From contig JABLXK010000020.1 of assembly GCA_013178095.1 (NCBI GenBank), positions 1-54,881 of the forward strand: DNA of 54,881 nt, read 5' to 3'. Positions 16,760-25,499 of the stretch are shown one piece after another. The notes under the pieces are model-generated. The model made no database searches, was not told the DNA's origin, and saw nothing but the letters and a program-made list of their open reading frames with translations. Both the position numbers and the translations under genes were made by a program. The stretch's first letter is position 1; every line of letters starts with the position of its first letter. This DNA is from Anaerolineae bacterium (GTDB lineage Bacteria; Chloroflexota; Anaerolineae; Anaerolineales; Anaerolineaceae).

Positions 16760-17668
16760 CTAATCCGGCCTCGATGATTGGTAAGCCAGGCACAAGGCAC
16801 CCATCAGGCCGGATTCATTTTTCCAACGGGGGGAAATAATGTAATCGCCAACGCTTTCTTCCAAATACTTGGAACGGATATAGTTGTTCATGATCTGGAT
16901 GGTCTTGGCGCGGATGATATCGTAGAGGTAATAACGATGCATCACTCCGCCGCCCAGGATGATCTTTTCAGGGGAGACAGTGCAGATCAGGTCGGAAAGG
17001 GCATAAGCGATATATTCGCCTTCCAGATCCCAGGCTACATGCTCCTGCGGAATTTCATCGGCAGGCATGCGCCAGCGTTCCGCCAGCGCGGGACCGGAAG
17101 CCAGGCCTTCGAAACAATCGCGATGGTATGGGCAAATTCCGGGAAACGGGTCGACGCGCTGATCATGCGGCAGGCGGATATGGCCGAATTCGGGATGAAC
17201 CAACCCATGCAGTAATTCGCCATTGACGATGAATCCCGCGCCGATGCCGGTGCCGATGGTGATGTAAACCAGGTTCTGAATGGTTTGCATGGCTTTAAAT
17301 GAGTACTCACCCAGAGCCGCCGCATTGACGTCTGTGTCGATTTCCACATGAACATCCAGCGCGGATTCGATTTTGCCCTTGATGTCAAAGAATTCCCAAC
17401 CCAACTTGGGGGTTGTAGTGATAAAACCGTAAGTCTTTGAATCCGGATGCAAATCCAGCGGGCCAAAACTGCCAACGCCGATGGACTTCAATTCAATTCC
17501 TTCAGAAGCGACAGTCGTTTTGATAAACCTGGCAATATCTGTAACTGTTTCTGTCGGCGAAAGCGTTGGAAAAACTTTCTTGGCAAGCGGGTTGTTTTGA
17601 TCGTCGGCGATCAGCACGTTGGTTTTCGTTCCGCCCAATTCAATAGCGCCAAAATATTGTTTAGACAT
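16760..17668 (-). CDS. ROK-family sugar kinase (probable fructokinase or glucokinase)
   Basis: ATP-dependent hexose kinase of the ROK family. The first motif GAIELGGTKTNV binds phosphate. YITIGTGIGAGFIVNGE and the catalytic Asp region (VEIDTDVNAAALGE) follow. The zinc motif is the ROK pattern H...GxCpxHxxCxEGLASG, here HPEFGHIRLP then GICPYHRDCFEGLASGPA. The CPYH wording is closest to ROK fructokinases, which is why I lean that way, but substrate cannot be fixed from sequence. Length of 302 residues is normal. It lies next to pgi but on the opposite strand. Confidence 0.9.
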   Translation of the reverse strand: MSKQYFGAIELGGTKTNVLIADDQNNPLAKKVFPTLSPTETVTDIARFIKTTVASEGIELKSIGVGSFGPLDLHPDSKTYGFITTTPKLGWEFFDIKGKIESALDVHVEIDTDVNAAALGEYSFKAMQTIQNLVYITIGTGIGAGFIVNGELLHGLVHPEFGHIRLPHDQRVDPFPGICPYHRDCFEGLASGPALAERWRMPADEIPQEHVAWDLEGEYIAYALSDLICTVSPEKIILGGGVMHRYYLYDIIRAKTIQIMNNYIRSKYLEESVGDYIISPRWKNESGLMGALCLAYQSSRPD

Positions 17669-17775
17669 TTGTTTTAACCATTGCGATATAATAGAAAAAT
17701 TATTTTTAAAGTAACTTTATTATATATCTCCTGTTTTATATTACGAACCGAACATCAAAAAAAAGGACTTAAATC

Positions 17776-18954
17776 ATGGATATCTTTGAGAAATGTCGGA
17801 ATTACACCCAAGCCAGGGAAGCGATGAAAAGCGGGACGTATCCTTATTTCATTCCCCTGGATGAAAACGAAGGTACGGAAGTTGAGTATAAGGGCAATCG
17901 CCTGATCATGTGCGGGTCGAACAATTACCTGGGTTTGACCACGCACCCCAAGGTCAAGGAAGCCGCAGAGGCAGCCATCAAGCGCTACGGTACTTCCTGT
18001 ACAGGGTCGCGGTTTCTGAACGGCACCCTGGCGATGCACGAGCAGTTGGAGCGGGAACTGGCTGAATTTGTCGGCAAGGACAGTGCCTTGATCTTTTCAA
18101 CTGGCATGCAAGTCAATCTGGGCACCATCTCCGCTTTGATCACCCGCGACGATGTGGTGATCCTGGACAAGGACGACCACGCTAGCATTGTGGACGGCGC
18201 TCGCCTGGGATATGGCAAGATCGAAAGATTCCGCCACAACGACATCGAGCATCTGGAGCGAGTGCTGCAATCGCTGCCTGAGCATGTCGGCAAGTTGATC
18301 GTAGTGGATGGTGTGTTCAGCATGGGCGGCGACCTGGCCGACCTTCCCAGGATCATTCCGGTAGCGCGCAAATACGGCGCGCGCGTAATGGTGGATGATG
18401 CCCACGGCATGGGTGTGATGGGTAAAGGCCGCGGTACGGCGGCGGAATTCGGCATGACCGGTGATGTTGACCTGATTATGTCTACTTTCAGCAAATCCTT
18501 CGCGTCTCTGGGAGGATTCATAGCCGGGGATGACGATGTGATCCACTATATCAAGCATAATGCGCGGTCATTGATCTTCAGCGCCAGCATTCCTGCGGCA
18601 AATGCTGCCGCTGCTTTGGCGGCGCTGCATGTGATCCGCGATGAACCGCAAATGGCTGAACGTGTCATTCAAATTGGCGCGCGCGTGAAGAAGGAATTGG
18701 GAGCTATGGGCTTTAACGTGGGCGAATCCGTTACTCCAATCGTGCCGGTTATTATTGGTGATGATGAAAAAACCTTCTTAACCTGGAAGACTCTTTTTGA
18801 GAATGGTGTATTCGTCAATCCGGTGATTTCACCGGCAGTTCCGCAAGGCATGCAACTGCTGCGTACCAGTTATATGGCCTCGCATACTGACGCGCAAATT
18901 GACCGGGTGTTGGAGATATTCAACCAGGTAGGTAAACAAGTCGGGATTATTTAA
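17776..18954 (+). CDS. PLP-dependent alpha-oxoamine synthase (serine palmitoyltransferase / KBL / BioF family)
   Basis: Fold-type I enzyme that condenses an amino acid with an acyl-CoA. Motifs are NNYLGLTTHPKVKEAA, YGTSCTGSRFLNGT, the substrate-stacking His in KDDHASIVDGA, VDDAHGMGVMG, and the PLP lysine (residue 240) in TFSKSFASLGGF. The SCTGSRFLNGT wording differs from kbl (glycine C-acetyltransferase) and BioF. It resembles serine palmitoyltransferase-like enzymes of Bacteroidetes. No biotin or threonine catabolism genes are nearby, so a lipid role is possible but unproven. AAAGGA lies 8 nt upstream. It is monocistronic, with a terminator right after it. Length of 392 residues is typical. 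Confidence 0.85.
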   Translation: MDIFEKCRNYTQAREAMKSGTYPYFIPLDENEGTEVEYKGNRLIMCGSNNYLGLTTHPKVKEAAEAAIKRYGTSCTGSRFLNGTLAMHEQLERELAEFVGKDSALIFSTGMQVNLGTISALITRDDVVILDKDDHASIVDGARLGYGKIERFRHNDIEHLERVLQSLPEHVGKLIVVDGVFSMGGDLADLPRIIPVARKYGARVMVDDAHGMGVMGKGRGTAAEFGMTGDVDLIMSTFSKSFASLGGFIAGDDDVIHYIKHNARSLIFSASIPAANAAAALAALHVIRDEPQMAERVIQIGARVKKELGAMGFNVGESVTPIVPVIIGDDEKTFLTWKTLFENGVFVNPVISPAVPQGMQLLRTSYMASHTDAQIDRVLEIFNQVGKQVGII

Positions 18955-18961
18955 TTGATTC

Positions 18962-18991
18962 GAGAACCCCATCACCGGGGTTCTCATTTTA
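18962..18991 (+). terminator. Terminator of the alpha-oxoamine synthase gene
   Basis: A perfect 9-bp stem (18962-18970 with 18977-18985, 6-nt loop) starting 7 bp after the stop codon, followed by a short T-rich tract. Confidence 0.75.
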
Positions 18992-19288
18992 TTAAAATCA
19001 GATCGACCGATTGACACCCATTCGCCAGATTACGATTTTCAAAGTAAAATTGAATCAGAGAAATCAATGTCCGGAAAGAATTTCCGGGAAGGCATGAAAA
19101 ATACAGATTCAGACATGTTATCAGAAGAAAATTCAATCGACGATTCTGACCCACACCTAGGCATTCAGAAAATCTATCCTTTTATTTACTTAATTATTAA
19201 AACAGACCAAGATCTCTGGTGGAGTAAAAGAGGTTTGGGTTTGGGTTAGTGTTGTATTGATGTTATCGATTTTCATTGGAGAATTGCG
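18992..19288 (+). other. Intergenic region without a supported gene
   Basis: About 300 bp of AT-rich sequence. It holds a short open frame at 19067-19249 (60 codons) with no ribosome binding site and no recognisable protein features, which I do not accept as a gene. The last 30 bp carry the corC ribosome binding site (GGAG, 7 nt before the ATG). Nothing else was recognised. Confidence 0.6.
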
Positions 19289-20575
19289 ATGTTTGTTGAA
19301 GTAGTTATCATTTTGTCCCTGGTATTATTGAATGGGCTATTTTCCATGTCGGAAATGGCGATTGTGTCCGCGCGAAAAAACCGGCTGGAAAAAAAGGCGG
19401 AAGGCGGGAATTCGGGTGCTGCCAGAGCGCTGGAATTGGCGAACAATCCCAATCGTTTCCTTTCCACTGTGCAGGTTGGAATTACCCTGATCGGAATTTT
19501 GAGCGGCGCTTTCGGTGGAGCCACCATTGCAGAAAAAATCGGAATCGAGCTTGCCAGAATTCCAGCTTTGGAGCCCTACAGCGAGGCAATCGGCGTTGGT
19601 ATAGTCGTCCTCGTTATCACGTATCTGTCGTTGGTCTTCGGCGAGCTGGTACCCAAACGGTTGGCGATGAGCAGCGCGGAGAAAATTGCTTCGCGGACAT
19701 CTGGTTTTATGCAATTTCTGTCAACAATAACCAAACCAATCGTCAGTCTTCTAAGCGGTTCTACCAATTTGATCTTGAGTCTTCTGGCAGTAAAACCTTC
19801 TACTGAGCCTGAAGTAACGGAAGACGACTTGAAAGATATTTTGGATCAGGGTACTGAGAGCGGTATTTTTGAGGAATCCGAACAGGATATGGTCGAGCGG
19901 ATTTTTCGCCTGAATGATCGGAATGTCAGCGCTTTCATGACTCCCAGAACCGAAACAGTTTTTCTGGACATTGACGCGACGCATGAAGAAATTCAGCATA
20001 TCATCAACAAATTTCCCTTCTCCCGTTTTCCGGTGATCAAGGATTCCATTGATAATCTGATCGGTATTGTTCAATCACGGGATTTACTGCTGCAACGCCT
20101 AGAAAGCAATCAATATGATATTCAATCAGTCTTGCAGGAACCGCTTTTCATACCGGAATCCACACCCGCGCTGGATGTGATCCAGACTTTCAAGAGTACC
20201 GGAGCAGAATTAGCTGTCATTATCGACGAGTATGGCGGTGTTTTAGGCTTGGTCAGCTTAAATGATATTCTCGAGGCAATCGTCGGTGAGGTCATCGCGC
20301 CTTTTGGCGAAGAAGAACCCGAGGCGATCCGCCGGGAAGATGGCTCCTGGTTATTTGACGGCATGATTCACATCGATGAATTGAAAGACTATCTGGATAT
20401 TGACGAATTACCGGATGAAGATGAGGGCGATTACGAAACACTCAGCGGTCTGGTGATGTCCGAACTTGGCCGGATTCCTGTCAGCGGAGATTATTTCGAA
20501 TGGAAGAATATGCGCTTTGAGGTCATGGATATGGACGGGCGGCGGGTGGATAAGGTTTTGGTAACGGTAAAATAG
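19289..20575 (+). CDS. CNNM/CorC (HlyC) family transporter-like membrane protein
   Basis: The N-terminal DUF21/CNNM membrane domain (about residues 1-180) has four hydrophobic segments. Typical sequences are LNGLFSMSEMAIVSARKNRL and the VFGELVPKRLA motif. Two CBS domains follow (about 205-325; MTPRTETVFLDID, then the second with ELAVIIDEYGGVLGLVS), and the C-terminal CorC_HlyC domain ends the protein. Related proteins are linked to magnesium or sodium-magnesium exchange; the older name hemolysin is misleading. Length of 428 residues is normal. It stands alone and converges with the pentapeptide gene at a shared hairpin. Confidence 0.93.
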   Translation: MFVEVVIILSLVLLNGLFSMSEMAIVSARKNRLEKKAEGGNSGAARALELANNPNRFLSTVQVGITLIGILSGAFGGATIAEKIGIELARIPALEPYSEAIGVGIVVLVITYLSLVFGELVPKRLAMSSAEKIASRTSGFMQFLSTITKPIVSLLSGSTNLILSLLAVKPSTEPEVTEDDLKDILDQGTESGIFEESEQDMVERIFRLNDRNVSAFMTPRTETVFLDIDATHEEIQHIINKFPFSRFPVIKDSIDNLIGIVQSRDLLLQRLESNQYDIQSVLQEPLFIPESTPALDVIQTFKSTGAELAVIIDEYGGVLGLVSLNDILEAIVGEVIAPFGEEEPEAIRREDGSWLFDGMIHIDELKDYLDIDELPDEDEGDYETLSGLVMSELGRIPVSGDYFEWKNMRFEVMDMDGRRVDKVLVTVK

Positions 20576-20630
20576 TTTTGACCCCGACAAATAAGCCTGA
20601 AAAACAACCACGCATTACAATGATATTACT

Positions 20631-20665
20631 TTCACTCCGAATTTCGGAAAGAGATTCGGAGTGAA
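20631..20665. terminator. Bidirectional hairpin between corC-like and pentapeptide genes
   Basis: A perfect 12-bp inverted repeat (20631-20642 with 20654-20665, 11-nt loop) sits between two convergent genes. Flanking T runs are poor, so termination strength is uncertain. Confidence 0.6.
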
Positions 20666-20689
20666 TATTATTGCCAGTGGGTAGATTGC

Positions 20690-21349
20690 TTATTCCCGGA
20701 CATTTCCGGCGGTTCTCAAATCTGAACTGGTTAGATTAGAACCTTTAATCCGGGTATCAGTGAAATTAGTTTTATTAAAGATACATTTTCTAAAATAGCT
20801 GCCCTCGAGATCAGCCTGACTCAGATCGGCATTGCTGAAATTAACCATGAAGAAAGTCGCGCGTGAGAGGTTGGCTTTGCGGAGCAGACTTTCGGTAAAT
20901 AAAGTTTTGTTCATGCGCGCGCGAGATAAATCGGCGCCGGTCAGGTTTGCTTTTACGAAATTGGCGTTATTTACGAACGTATCGCTGAGATTTGCGGTAG
21001 TGAGATTGGCTTGCTGCAAGCCGGTGTAAAGCAGGACGCATTTCGATAGATTGGCGCCGGTTAAATTGGCGGAATCCAGGAACGTACCCTCCAAGTCGGC
21101 ATTGGTCAAATCCGCGCCGGTGAGATCTGCCTGGCTGAGAATGGCTGCCTTGAGATTCGATAGCAGCAGATTGGTTCCCCGAAGGTTCGCGCCGGTGAGG
21201 TCGGCTTTTTCGAGATTCACGCGAGTTAAATCTAGACCCGACAGGTCGGCATAGGATAAAACCACCTGCTTTCCATCAGGCTTCTCTTGCAGCCATTGAG
21301 AGTGCCTCATCAGTATTAACTTTAATTCCTCACTGTTGACTTTATCCAT
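20690..21349 (-). CDS. Pentapeptide-repeat protein
   Basis: A 219-residue protein that after an N-terminal helix (about 20 residues) consists almost entirely of tandem A(D/N)LxX pentapeptides. Examples are ADLTGANLRGTNLLLSNLKA and ADLTGADLTNADLEGTFLDS. This predicts a right-handed quadrilateral beta-helix running from about residue 30 to 205. Function of most such proteins is unknown; a few mimic DNA and protect gyrase, but nothing here shows that. No signal peptide or membrane segment. There is no ribosome binding site; a TAGAAT box lies 6 nt before the ATG, so the mRNA may be leaderless. Confidence 0.92.
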   Translation of the reverse strand: MDKVNSEELKLILMRHSQWLQEKPDGKQVVLSYADLSGLDLTRVNLEKADLTGANLRGTNLLLSNLKAAILSQADLTGADLTNADLEGTFLDSANLTGANLSKCVLLYTGLQQANLTTANLSDTFVNNANFVKANLTGADLSRARMNKTLFTESLLRKANLSRATFFMVNFSNADLSQADLEGSYFRKCIFNKTNFTDTRIKGSNLTSSDLRTAGNVRE

Positions 21350-21465
21350 ATTATGATTCTAACGGTTTCCCTGAATTATCTCTATCCCCCATATGAAAGT
21401 AGAAGAAAAAGAGACTTGAATTATCGCTGGATCTGCGTGCTACAATAGAATGGATCAGGAGCGGG

Positions 21466-22554
21466 ATGATGACTCGAGGGAATAGGTGTGTTTGGTTTCT
21501 TCTCCGGGGATTGATTGTCACCATTATTTTGACAGCATGTGCAGTTTCTGCACAGACTTCACAACCGAAGGAAGAAGAATCCCCAACCAATAAGGAATTA
21601 TCCACTGATTTTGTTTTTACGAGCACCGGCCTCGAACTTGGCGGAGTTTTAACTGTTGATCTGGACGAATCCACAGTTCAACCGTTCAGCGAAAGCACAA
21701 ATTCAGGCAAATGCCCGGCATACTCGCCCGACGGCGCTTTGGTGGCTTTCTGCAACGAAGAAAATGGGACAAGCAGGTTATTTGTTGCCCGCGGTGATGG
21801 CTCCGACCCCAAAGAAATAACCGATGCCATTTCCGGGTGTTCCTGCAGCCCGGATGCACCTTTAGCGTGGTCGCCGGATGGAAATTGGATTGTGCTTCCG
21901 GTCTTTACTGATGCACAAGCATACGTTTATGACATCTTTGTTGTCAGTAAAAACGGGAAAAACGCAATCAACCTGACATCCAACCCGCAGCGGTATGGCG
22001 GGGTGGTTTGGAATCCGGATAACCGCTCGATACTCCTGACAGGAGAAATCAATGGGCAAATGGATATATATCAAGTGGATATTTCCGATAAAAAGACGAC
22101 TCCTTTTTCCAGCCAACCGATCTCAGGGGCGGCGAGTGAATGGTCTCCGGATGGGCGCCAACTAGTATACTTTGCGGACAGCGGGGACGGGAATTTTGAT
22201 ATCTATATATTTGATAAAGAGCAAGGTAAGGCGCAGCGTTTGACCGAAACTGCGGGATTCGATTCCTATCCTCGCTGGTTCCCCGATGGGCAAAAGATTT
22301 TATTCATCTCCAAACGGGATGGGGAAGATGAAATCTACAGTATGAACGCGGATGGATCAAATCAAAGGAACCTTACAGAAAACCCCACTGCAATGGATAT
22401 CTGGCCGAGCATTTCCCGTGATGGACAATTGATCATTTATCTGACCAGTTCTGACAATCAATGGAAGACCATGCTGATGAATGCCGATGGCAGCGGTAAA
22501 AAAGATATCACCAGCCTGGTTGGTGTTGCGGGAACGATTTCCTGGCGGCCATAA
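21466..22554 (+). CDS. TolB-like PD40 beta-propeller lipoprotein
   Basis: The N-terminus is a lipoprotein signal: basic start, a hydrophobic stretch and the lipobox LTAC at about residues 22-25. A low-complexity acidic linker is followed by at least six WD40-like PD40 repeats. Each has a core like YSPDGALVAF, WSPDGNWIVL, WNPDNRSILL, WSPDGRQLVY, WFPDGQKILF and ISRDGQLIIY. Such proteins fold as six-bladed propellers. A true TolB of a Tol-Pal system is not implied, since no tol or pal genes are present. AGGAG lies 4 nt before the first of two adjacent ATG codons (21466 and 21469). Likely exposed on the outer face of the cytoplasmic membrane; ligand unknown. Confidence 0.88.
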   Translation: MMTRGNRCVWFLLRGLIVTIILTACAVSAQTSQPKEEESPTNKELSTDFVFTSTGLELGGVLTVDLDESTVQPFSESTNSGKCPAYSPDGALVAFCNEENGTSRLFVARGDGSDPKEITDAISGCSCSPDAPLAWSPDGNWIVLPVFTDAQAYVYDIFVVSKNGKNAINLTSNPQRYGGVVWNPDNRSILLTGEINGQMDIYQVDISDKKTTPFSSQPISGAASEWSPDGRQLVYFADSGDGNFDIYIFDKEQGKAQRLTETAGFDSYPRWFPDGQKILFISKRDGEDEIYSMNADGSNQRNLTENPTAMDIWPSISRDGQLIIYLTSSDNQWKTMLMNADGSGKKDITSLVGVAGTISWRP

Positions 22555-22637
22555 ATTACTAACGAAAATTTCACAATCAATTTCTCATGCGTACTCAGCG
22601 CGCCGATTTTATAATCTGGATACGGATCAGGGAATCG

Positions 22638-23762
22638 TTATTGCGGGATGATTTCCCTTGATTTTTCCTGGCGAAGCTGTTTCTTCGCTGCGCGGAGTTT
22701 CTCTTTAAGAGATTCACCCTGATTAGTGGTTGAAGAACCGAACACAAACTGAATTGGTGTTTGTGCATGACTCTGATTATAAGCTGCCAATTGTTTTTCA
22801 ATGCGGTTCATCACCACCCCCAATGCAGCCTGGTCGGTATTCGGCAGGAGAATGGCAAACTCATCTTCGCTGTAGCAGGAGACAATATCTTCCTGCCGGA
22901 ATGCGCGTGCAAACAAACGCGCGGAGTTGATCTTCAACTGATCTGCAGCCCGCGATCCATTGGCTTTTTTGATTCCATCAAGTCCGGCGATTTCAGCCAT
23001 GATGATGCTGATGGGATATTGGCGTCCTTTTTCCAATCGGGAAAATTCAGTTTCGAAGAACAGGCGGTTAAATAAACCCGTTAAATCGTCATGCGTGCTG
23101 ATATAGGACAGGTCGGTGGAAACAGAGCCGGCATTCGCGGATTGCTCCATTTGGGCCAGGCGCTGCTGGATGAGCTGGGGCTCGCGGCGCATCGCGCCCA
23201 TGGCAGCCATCAAAACCAGCGCGATAATGACGCTGACAGAGAACCAGATGAATAAGGCGAACATCACTTTACCGGCGGGAGTAAGCGAGATAGTCGGCAG
23301 GATTTTACCGGAAGTGGACAGGATATTCAAGCCAATAAATACTGCGATGACCAACAGTACTGCAATCCAACGATCGCGGCGGTCGAGCAAGAGGATTGCC
23401 AAAATGGCGAAGAGCTGCAGCCCCATCGCAGCCCCAACATCGCTGGCGGGATCGCCGATAAAATAGGCCTGCAATGCTACGGCGAAAAACAGGCCGATCA
23501 TGATCACGCGGCTGGCGGCCTGCATCCGATCGGCGCGGATATAGAAAAGAGTGACCACCCCGACCAACAAAATAGAAGATTCAATCAGCATATCTGTCCA
23601 ATGCGCGTCAGGCAGAGCGGGGGATATGGTCATCACCAATCTGGCGCTCACGAAAATAATACCGAAAGCAATGTAAAGGAGACACAGAATGGTAATAATG
23701 CGGGCGATCAAGCCTTTTTGGAATGCTTCCTGAATTCCGAGCCATTTTAATAATTTCGTCAT
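22638..23762 (-). CDS. Membrane GGDEF-domain protein with degenerate active site
   Basis: The N-terminal half has about six hydrophobic segments between residues 15 and 205. The C-terminal domain (about 215-365) is GGDEF-like, starting with the usual THDDLTGLFNRLFFE. The signature reads SEDEF instead of GG(D/E)EF, and the magnesium-site region FSRLEKGRQYPISIIMAEIAG has Glu where Asp is common. Catalytic cyclase activity is therefore doubtful; it may be a GTP or c-di-GMP sensor. I prefer the ATG at 23762 (GGAGA and GGGAAG lie upstream) to the one at 23819. It converges with the propeller lipoprotein gene. Confidence 0.82.
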   Translation of the reverse strand: MTKLLKWLGIQEAFQKGLIARIITILCLLYIAFGIIFVSARLVMTISPALPDAHWTDMLIESSILLVGVVTLFYIRADRMQAASRVIMIGLFFAVALQAYFIGDPASDVGAAMGLQLFAILAILLLDRRDRWIAVLLVIAVFIGLNILSTSGKILPTISLTPAGKVMFALFIWFSVSVIIALVLMAAMGAMRREPQLIQQRLAQMEQSANAGSVSTDLSYISTHDDLTGLFNRLFFETEFSRLEKGRQYPISIIMAEIAGLDGIKKANGSRAADQLKINSARLFARAFRQEDIVSCYSEDEFAILLPNTDQAALGVVMNRIEKQLAAYNQSHAQTPIQFVFGSSTTNQGESLKEKLRAAKKQLRQEKSREIIPQ

Positions 23763-24078
23763 CTTCTTCCCTGTCTCCACGAAAAAATCAGGTTGCGTGC
23801 GATTCATAGAAACAACCATAATTATTATACATAAGAATGTTTAATTGGATTTATTCCCTGACGAAGTTTTCACAAATGGGATAATAAAAAAGCCTGAATG
23901 TGGTATTGCAGCACATAAATGCGCATAGGCATGTATGAAATGCCTTTTAATCAAAATAGTAAAAAGCGGAGCGCGATAATGGGATGGTTAAACCGGAATA
24001 AAAAGAAAAGATCTGGCGATAGCTAATCCCAAGAAAAACAGTCCACAGTCCAAAGCAGTGATAATTAGGTTGCCGAAT
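23763..24078 (-). other. AT-rich intergenic region, no supported gene
   Basis: Contains the upstream region of the GGDEF gene (an alternative ATG lies at 23819) and the downstream region of lplA. I found no hairpin with a T run and no conserved small gene. One 15-codon frame near 23980 starting MGWLNRNKKK is too short to support. Confidence 0.5.
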
Positions 24079-25059
24079 TCAGTCTACAATGAATCGGGTA
24101 AGTTCATCCGCTGTTAATCCATGAATGTAGCTGGCGATGTCAAATTTAAGCAGAATTTGGTTAACCGCTTCCGGCTGGATTTTGGTGTTCTGTAGAGCAC
24201 GCTCTATCTCTTCGATATCGCCATCACCGAAGTAATCTCCATAGAAATGGATGGATTCAATAATGCCCTTGTTTACCGTTAAATATATACTCATCCCACC
24301 TGAATTGAAACGGACGTCTTTACGGATGTTATATTCAGGAGATTGCCCGAAATTCCAATCCCAGGTGCGATATTTGGAATCTGCCAGTGCGGTGATTCCA
24401 AGATCGTCTTCCCTGGATAAATCTTCCAAAGTGAGATCCTGTTCGCTCTGAAGGATCCTTATTAATTCGGTTTTAAATCCTTCGATCGTCAGGTCTGGAG
24501 CATGATCGCAGATGTTCGTTACGCGGCTGCGAACCGATTTTATGCCTTTGGACTCGATTTTGTCGATCTTTACAGTGAGCACCTTTTGGAGCATCTCAAG
24601 GTCGGAGTGGAAAAGCAGCGTGCCATGATGAAGCAAACGGCCTTGTTTGATCATTTGGGCGGCGCCGGAAATTTTTCTGCCATCGATCACCAGATCGTTG
24701 CGGCCGGTAAATTCGGCGTTCACCCCCAGATTTCGCAGCGCGCGGACCACGGGCAGAGATAGCTCTTTGAAATCATACAGGCTGGTTTGGGTGTTAACGA
24801 TGAGCGAATAATTCAAGTTTCCGAGGTCGTGATATACCGCGCCTCCGCCGGACATGCGCCTGACAACTTGGATACCATGGTTTTTTACATAATCCTGGTT
24901 GATCTCTTCAATGGTATTCTGGTGCCGCCCGACGATAACCGCATTGCGGTTTTGCCATAGCAGCAGATAATCCTGGTGCTGATCGAGGTTAGTAAAGATA
25001 TATTCTTCCGCGGCCAGGTTGTACGAAGCATCAGTATTTGACCATTGAATCAGTTTCAT
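24079..25059 (-). CDS. lplA: Lipoate-protein ligase A
   Basis: Activates free lipoate with ATP and attaches it to lipoyl domains of 2-oxoacid dehydrogenases or glycine cleavage H protein. The N-terminal catalytic domain has RRMSGGGAVYHDLGNLNYSL, GRNDLVIDGRKISG with the catalytic lysine, and HHGTLLFHSDL. The C-terminal accessory domain (about 250-326) is present, so it is a complete two-domain enzyme. The ATG at 25059 has GGAG 8 nt upstream; a TTG seven codons earlier overlaps that site. It lies downstream of the SufT-like and SufR-like genes on the same strand, which fits the Fe-S demand of lipoate metabolism. Confidence 0.94.
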   Translation of the reverse strand: MKLIQWSNTDASYNLAAEEYIFTNLDQHQDYLLLWQNRNAVIVGRHQNTIEEINQDYVKNHGIQVVRRMSGGGAVYHDLGNLNYSLIVNTQTSLYDFKELSLPVVRALRNLGVNAEFTGRNDLVIDGRKISGAAQMIKQGRLLHHGTLLFHSDLEMLQKVLTVKIDKIESKGIKSVRSRVTNICDHAPDLTIEGFKTELIRILQSEQDLTLEDLSREDDLGITALADSKYRTWDWNFGQSPEYNIRKDVRFNSGGMSIYLTVNKGIIESIHFYGDYFGDGDIEEIERALQNTKIQPEAVNQILLKFDIASYIHGLTADELTRFIVD

Positions 25060-25154
25060 AGGATGAACTCCAATTTCCAAGTGGGAGAGAATTATTTCAC
25101 GAAAAATTCTACTTTGATTAAGGCACTGGTTTTAAAGAGATACTGGTGATGAAA

Positions 25155-25499
25155 TTAGAAAAGACCCCAATCAAGGGTTGTGCCGTCTTCCATCATGCTT
25201 TGATCCCAAATTTCCTTGCCATAAACAACCTCAGTAGGGTAGTTAGTGGCAGTTTCTGCCTGGCGGCGGGCGGATTCCATCAACATGGGAGCATAGGGGC
25301 AGTATGGCGTGGTAAGGATCATTTCAATACGAAGTTTACCATTGCCCAGGCTGACATTGCGCACCAAGCCTAATTGAATCAGATCCATGCCAATTTCAGG
25401 ATCGCGGACGGAACGCAGTGCTTCGCGAACCTGGTCGCATAATTCAGGGTGCTCGCTTTGGGCATCCCAATTGGGGATATTCTTGGCGGGTTCGGTCAT
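25155..25499 (-). CDS. MIP18/DUF59 Fe-S assembly protein (SufT-like)
   Basis: A 114-residue protein with the DUF59 core: REALRSVRDPEIGMDLIQLG, LRIEMILTTPYCPYAPML, containing the conserved Cys in the YCPYA loop, followed by a helix and strand. These proteins help transfer Fe-S clusters to target enzymes. The ATG at 25499 overlaps the stop of the upstream regulator gene as ATGA, so the two are co-translated. It lies beside the suf operon, which strongly supports an Fe-S role. The SufT label rests on domain and context rather than on a specific signature. Confidence 0.88.
   Translation of the reverse strand: MTEPAKNIPNWDAQSEHPELCDQVREALRSVRDPEIGMDLIQLGLVRNVSLGNGKLRIEMILTTPYCPYAPMLMESARRQAETATNYPTEVVYGKEIWDQSMMEDGTTLDWGLF

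Noticed and set aside
19067..19249. Plus-strand open frame of 60 codons
   Set aside because: No ribosome binding site or protein features; probably intergenic.
20690..21349. Pentapeptide tandem repeats considered as a DNA repeat or CRISPR-like array
   Set aside because: The periodicity is 15 bp and protein-coding; there are no conserved direct repeats with unique spacers anywhere in the window.
21466..22554. Assignment as true TolB of a Tol-Pal system
   Set aside because: PD40 repeats and lipobox fit, but no tolA, tolQ, tolR or pal, and the likely host has no typical outer membrane.
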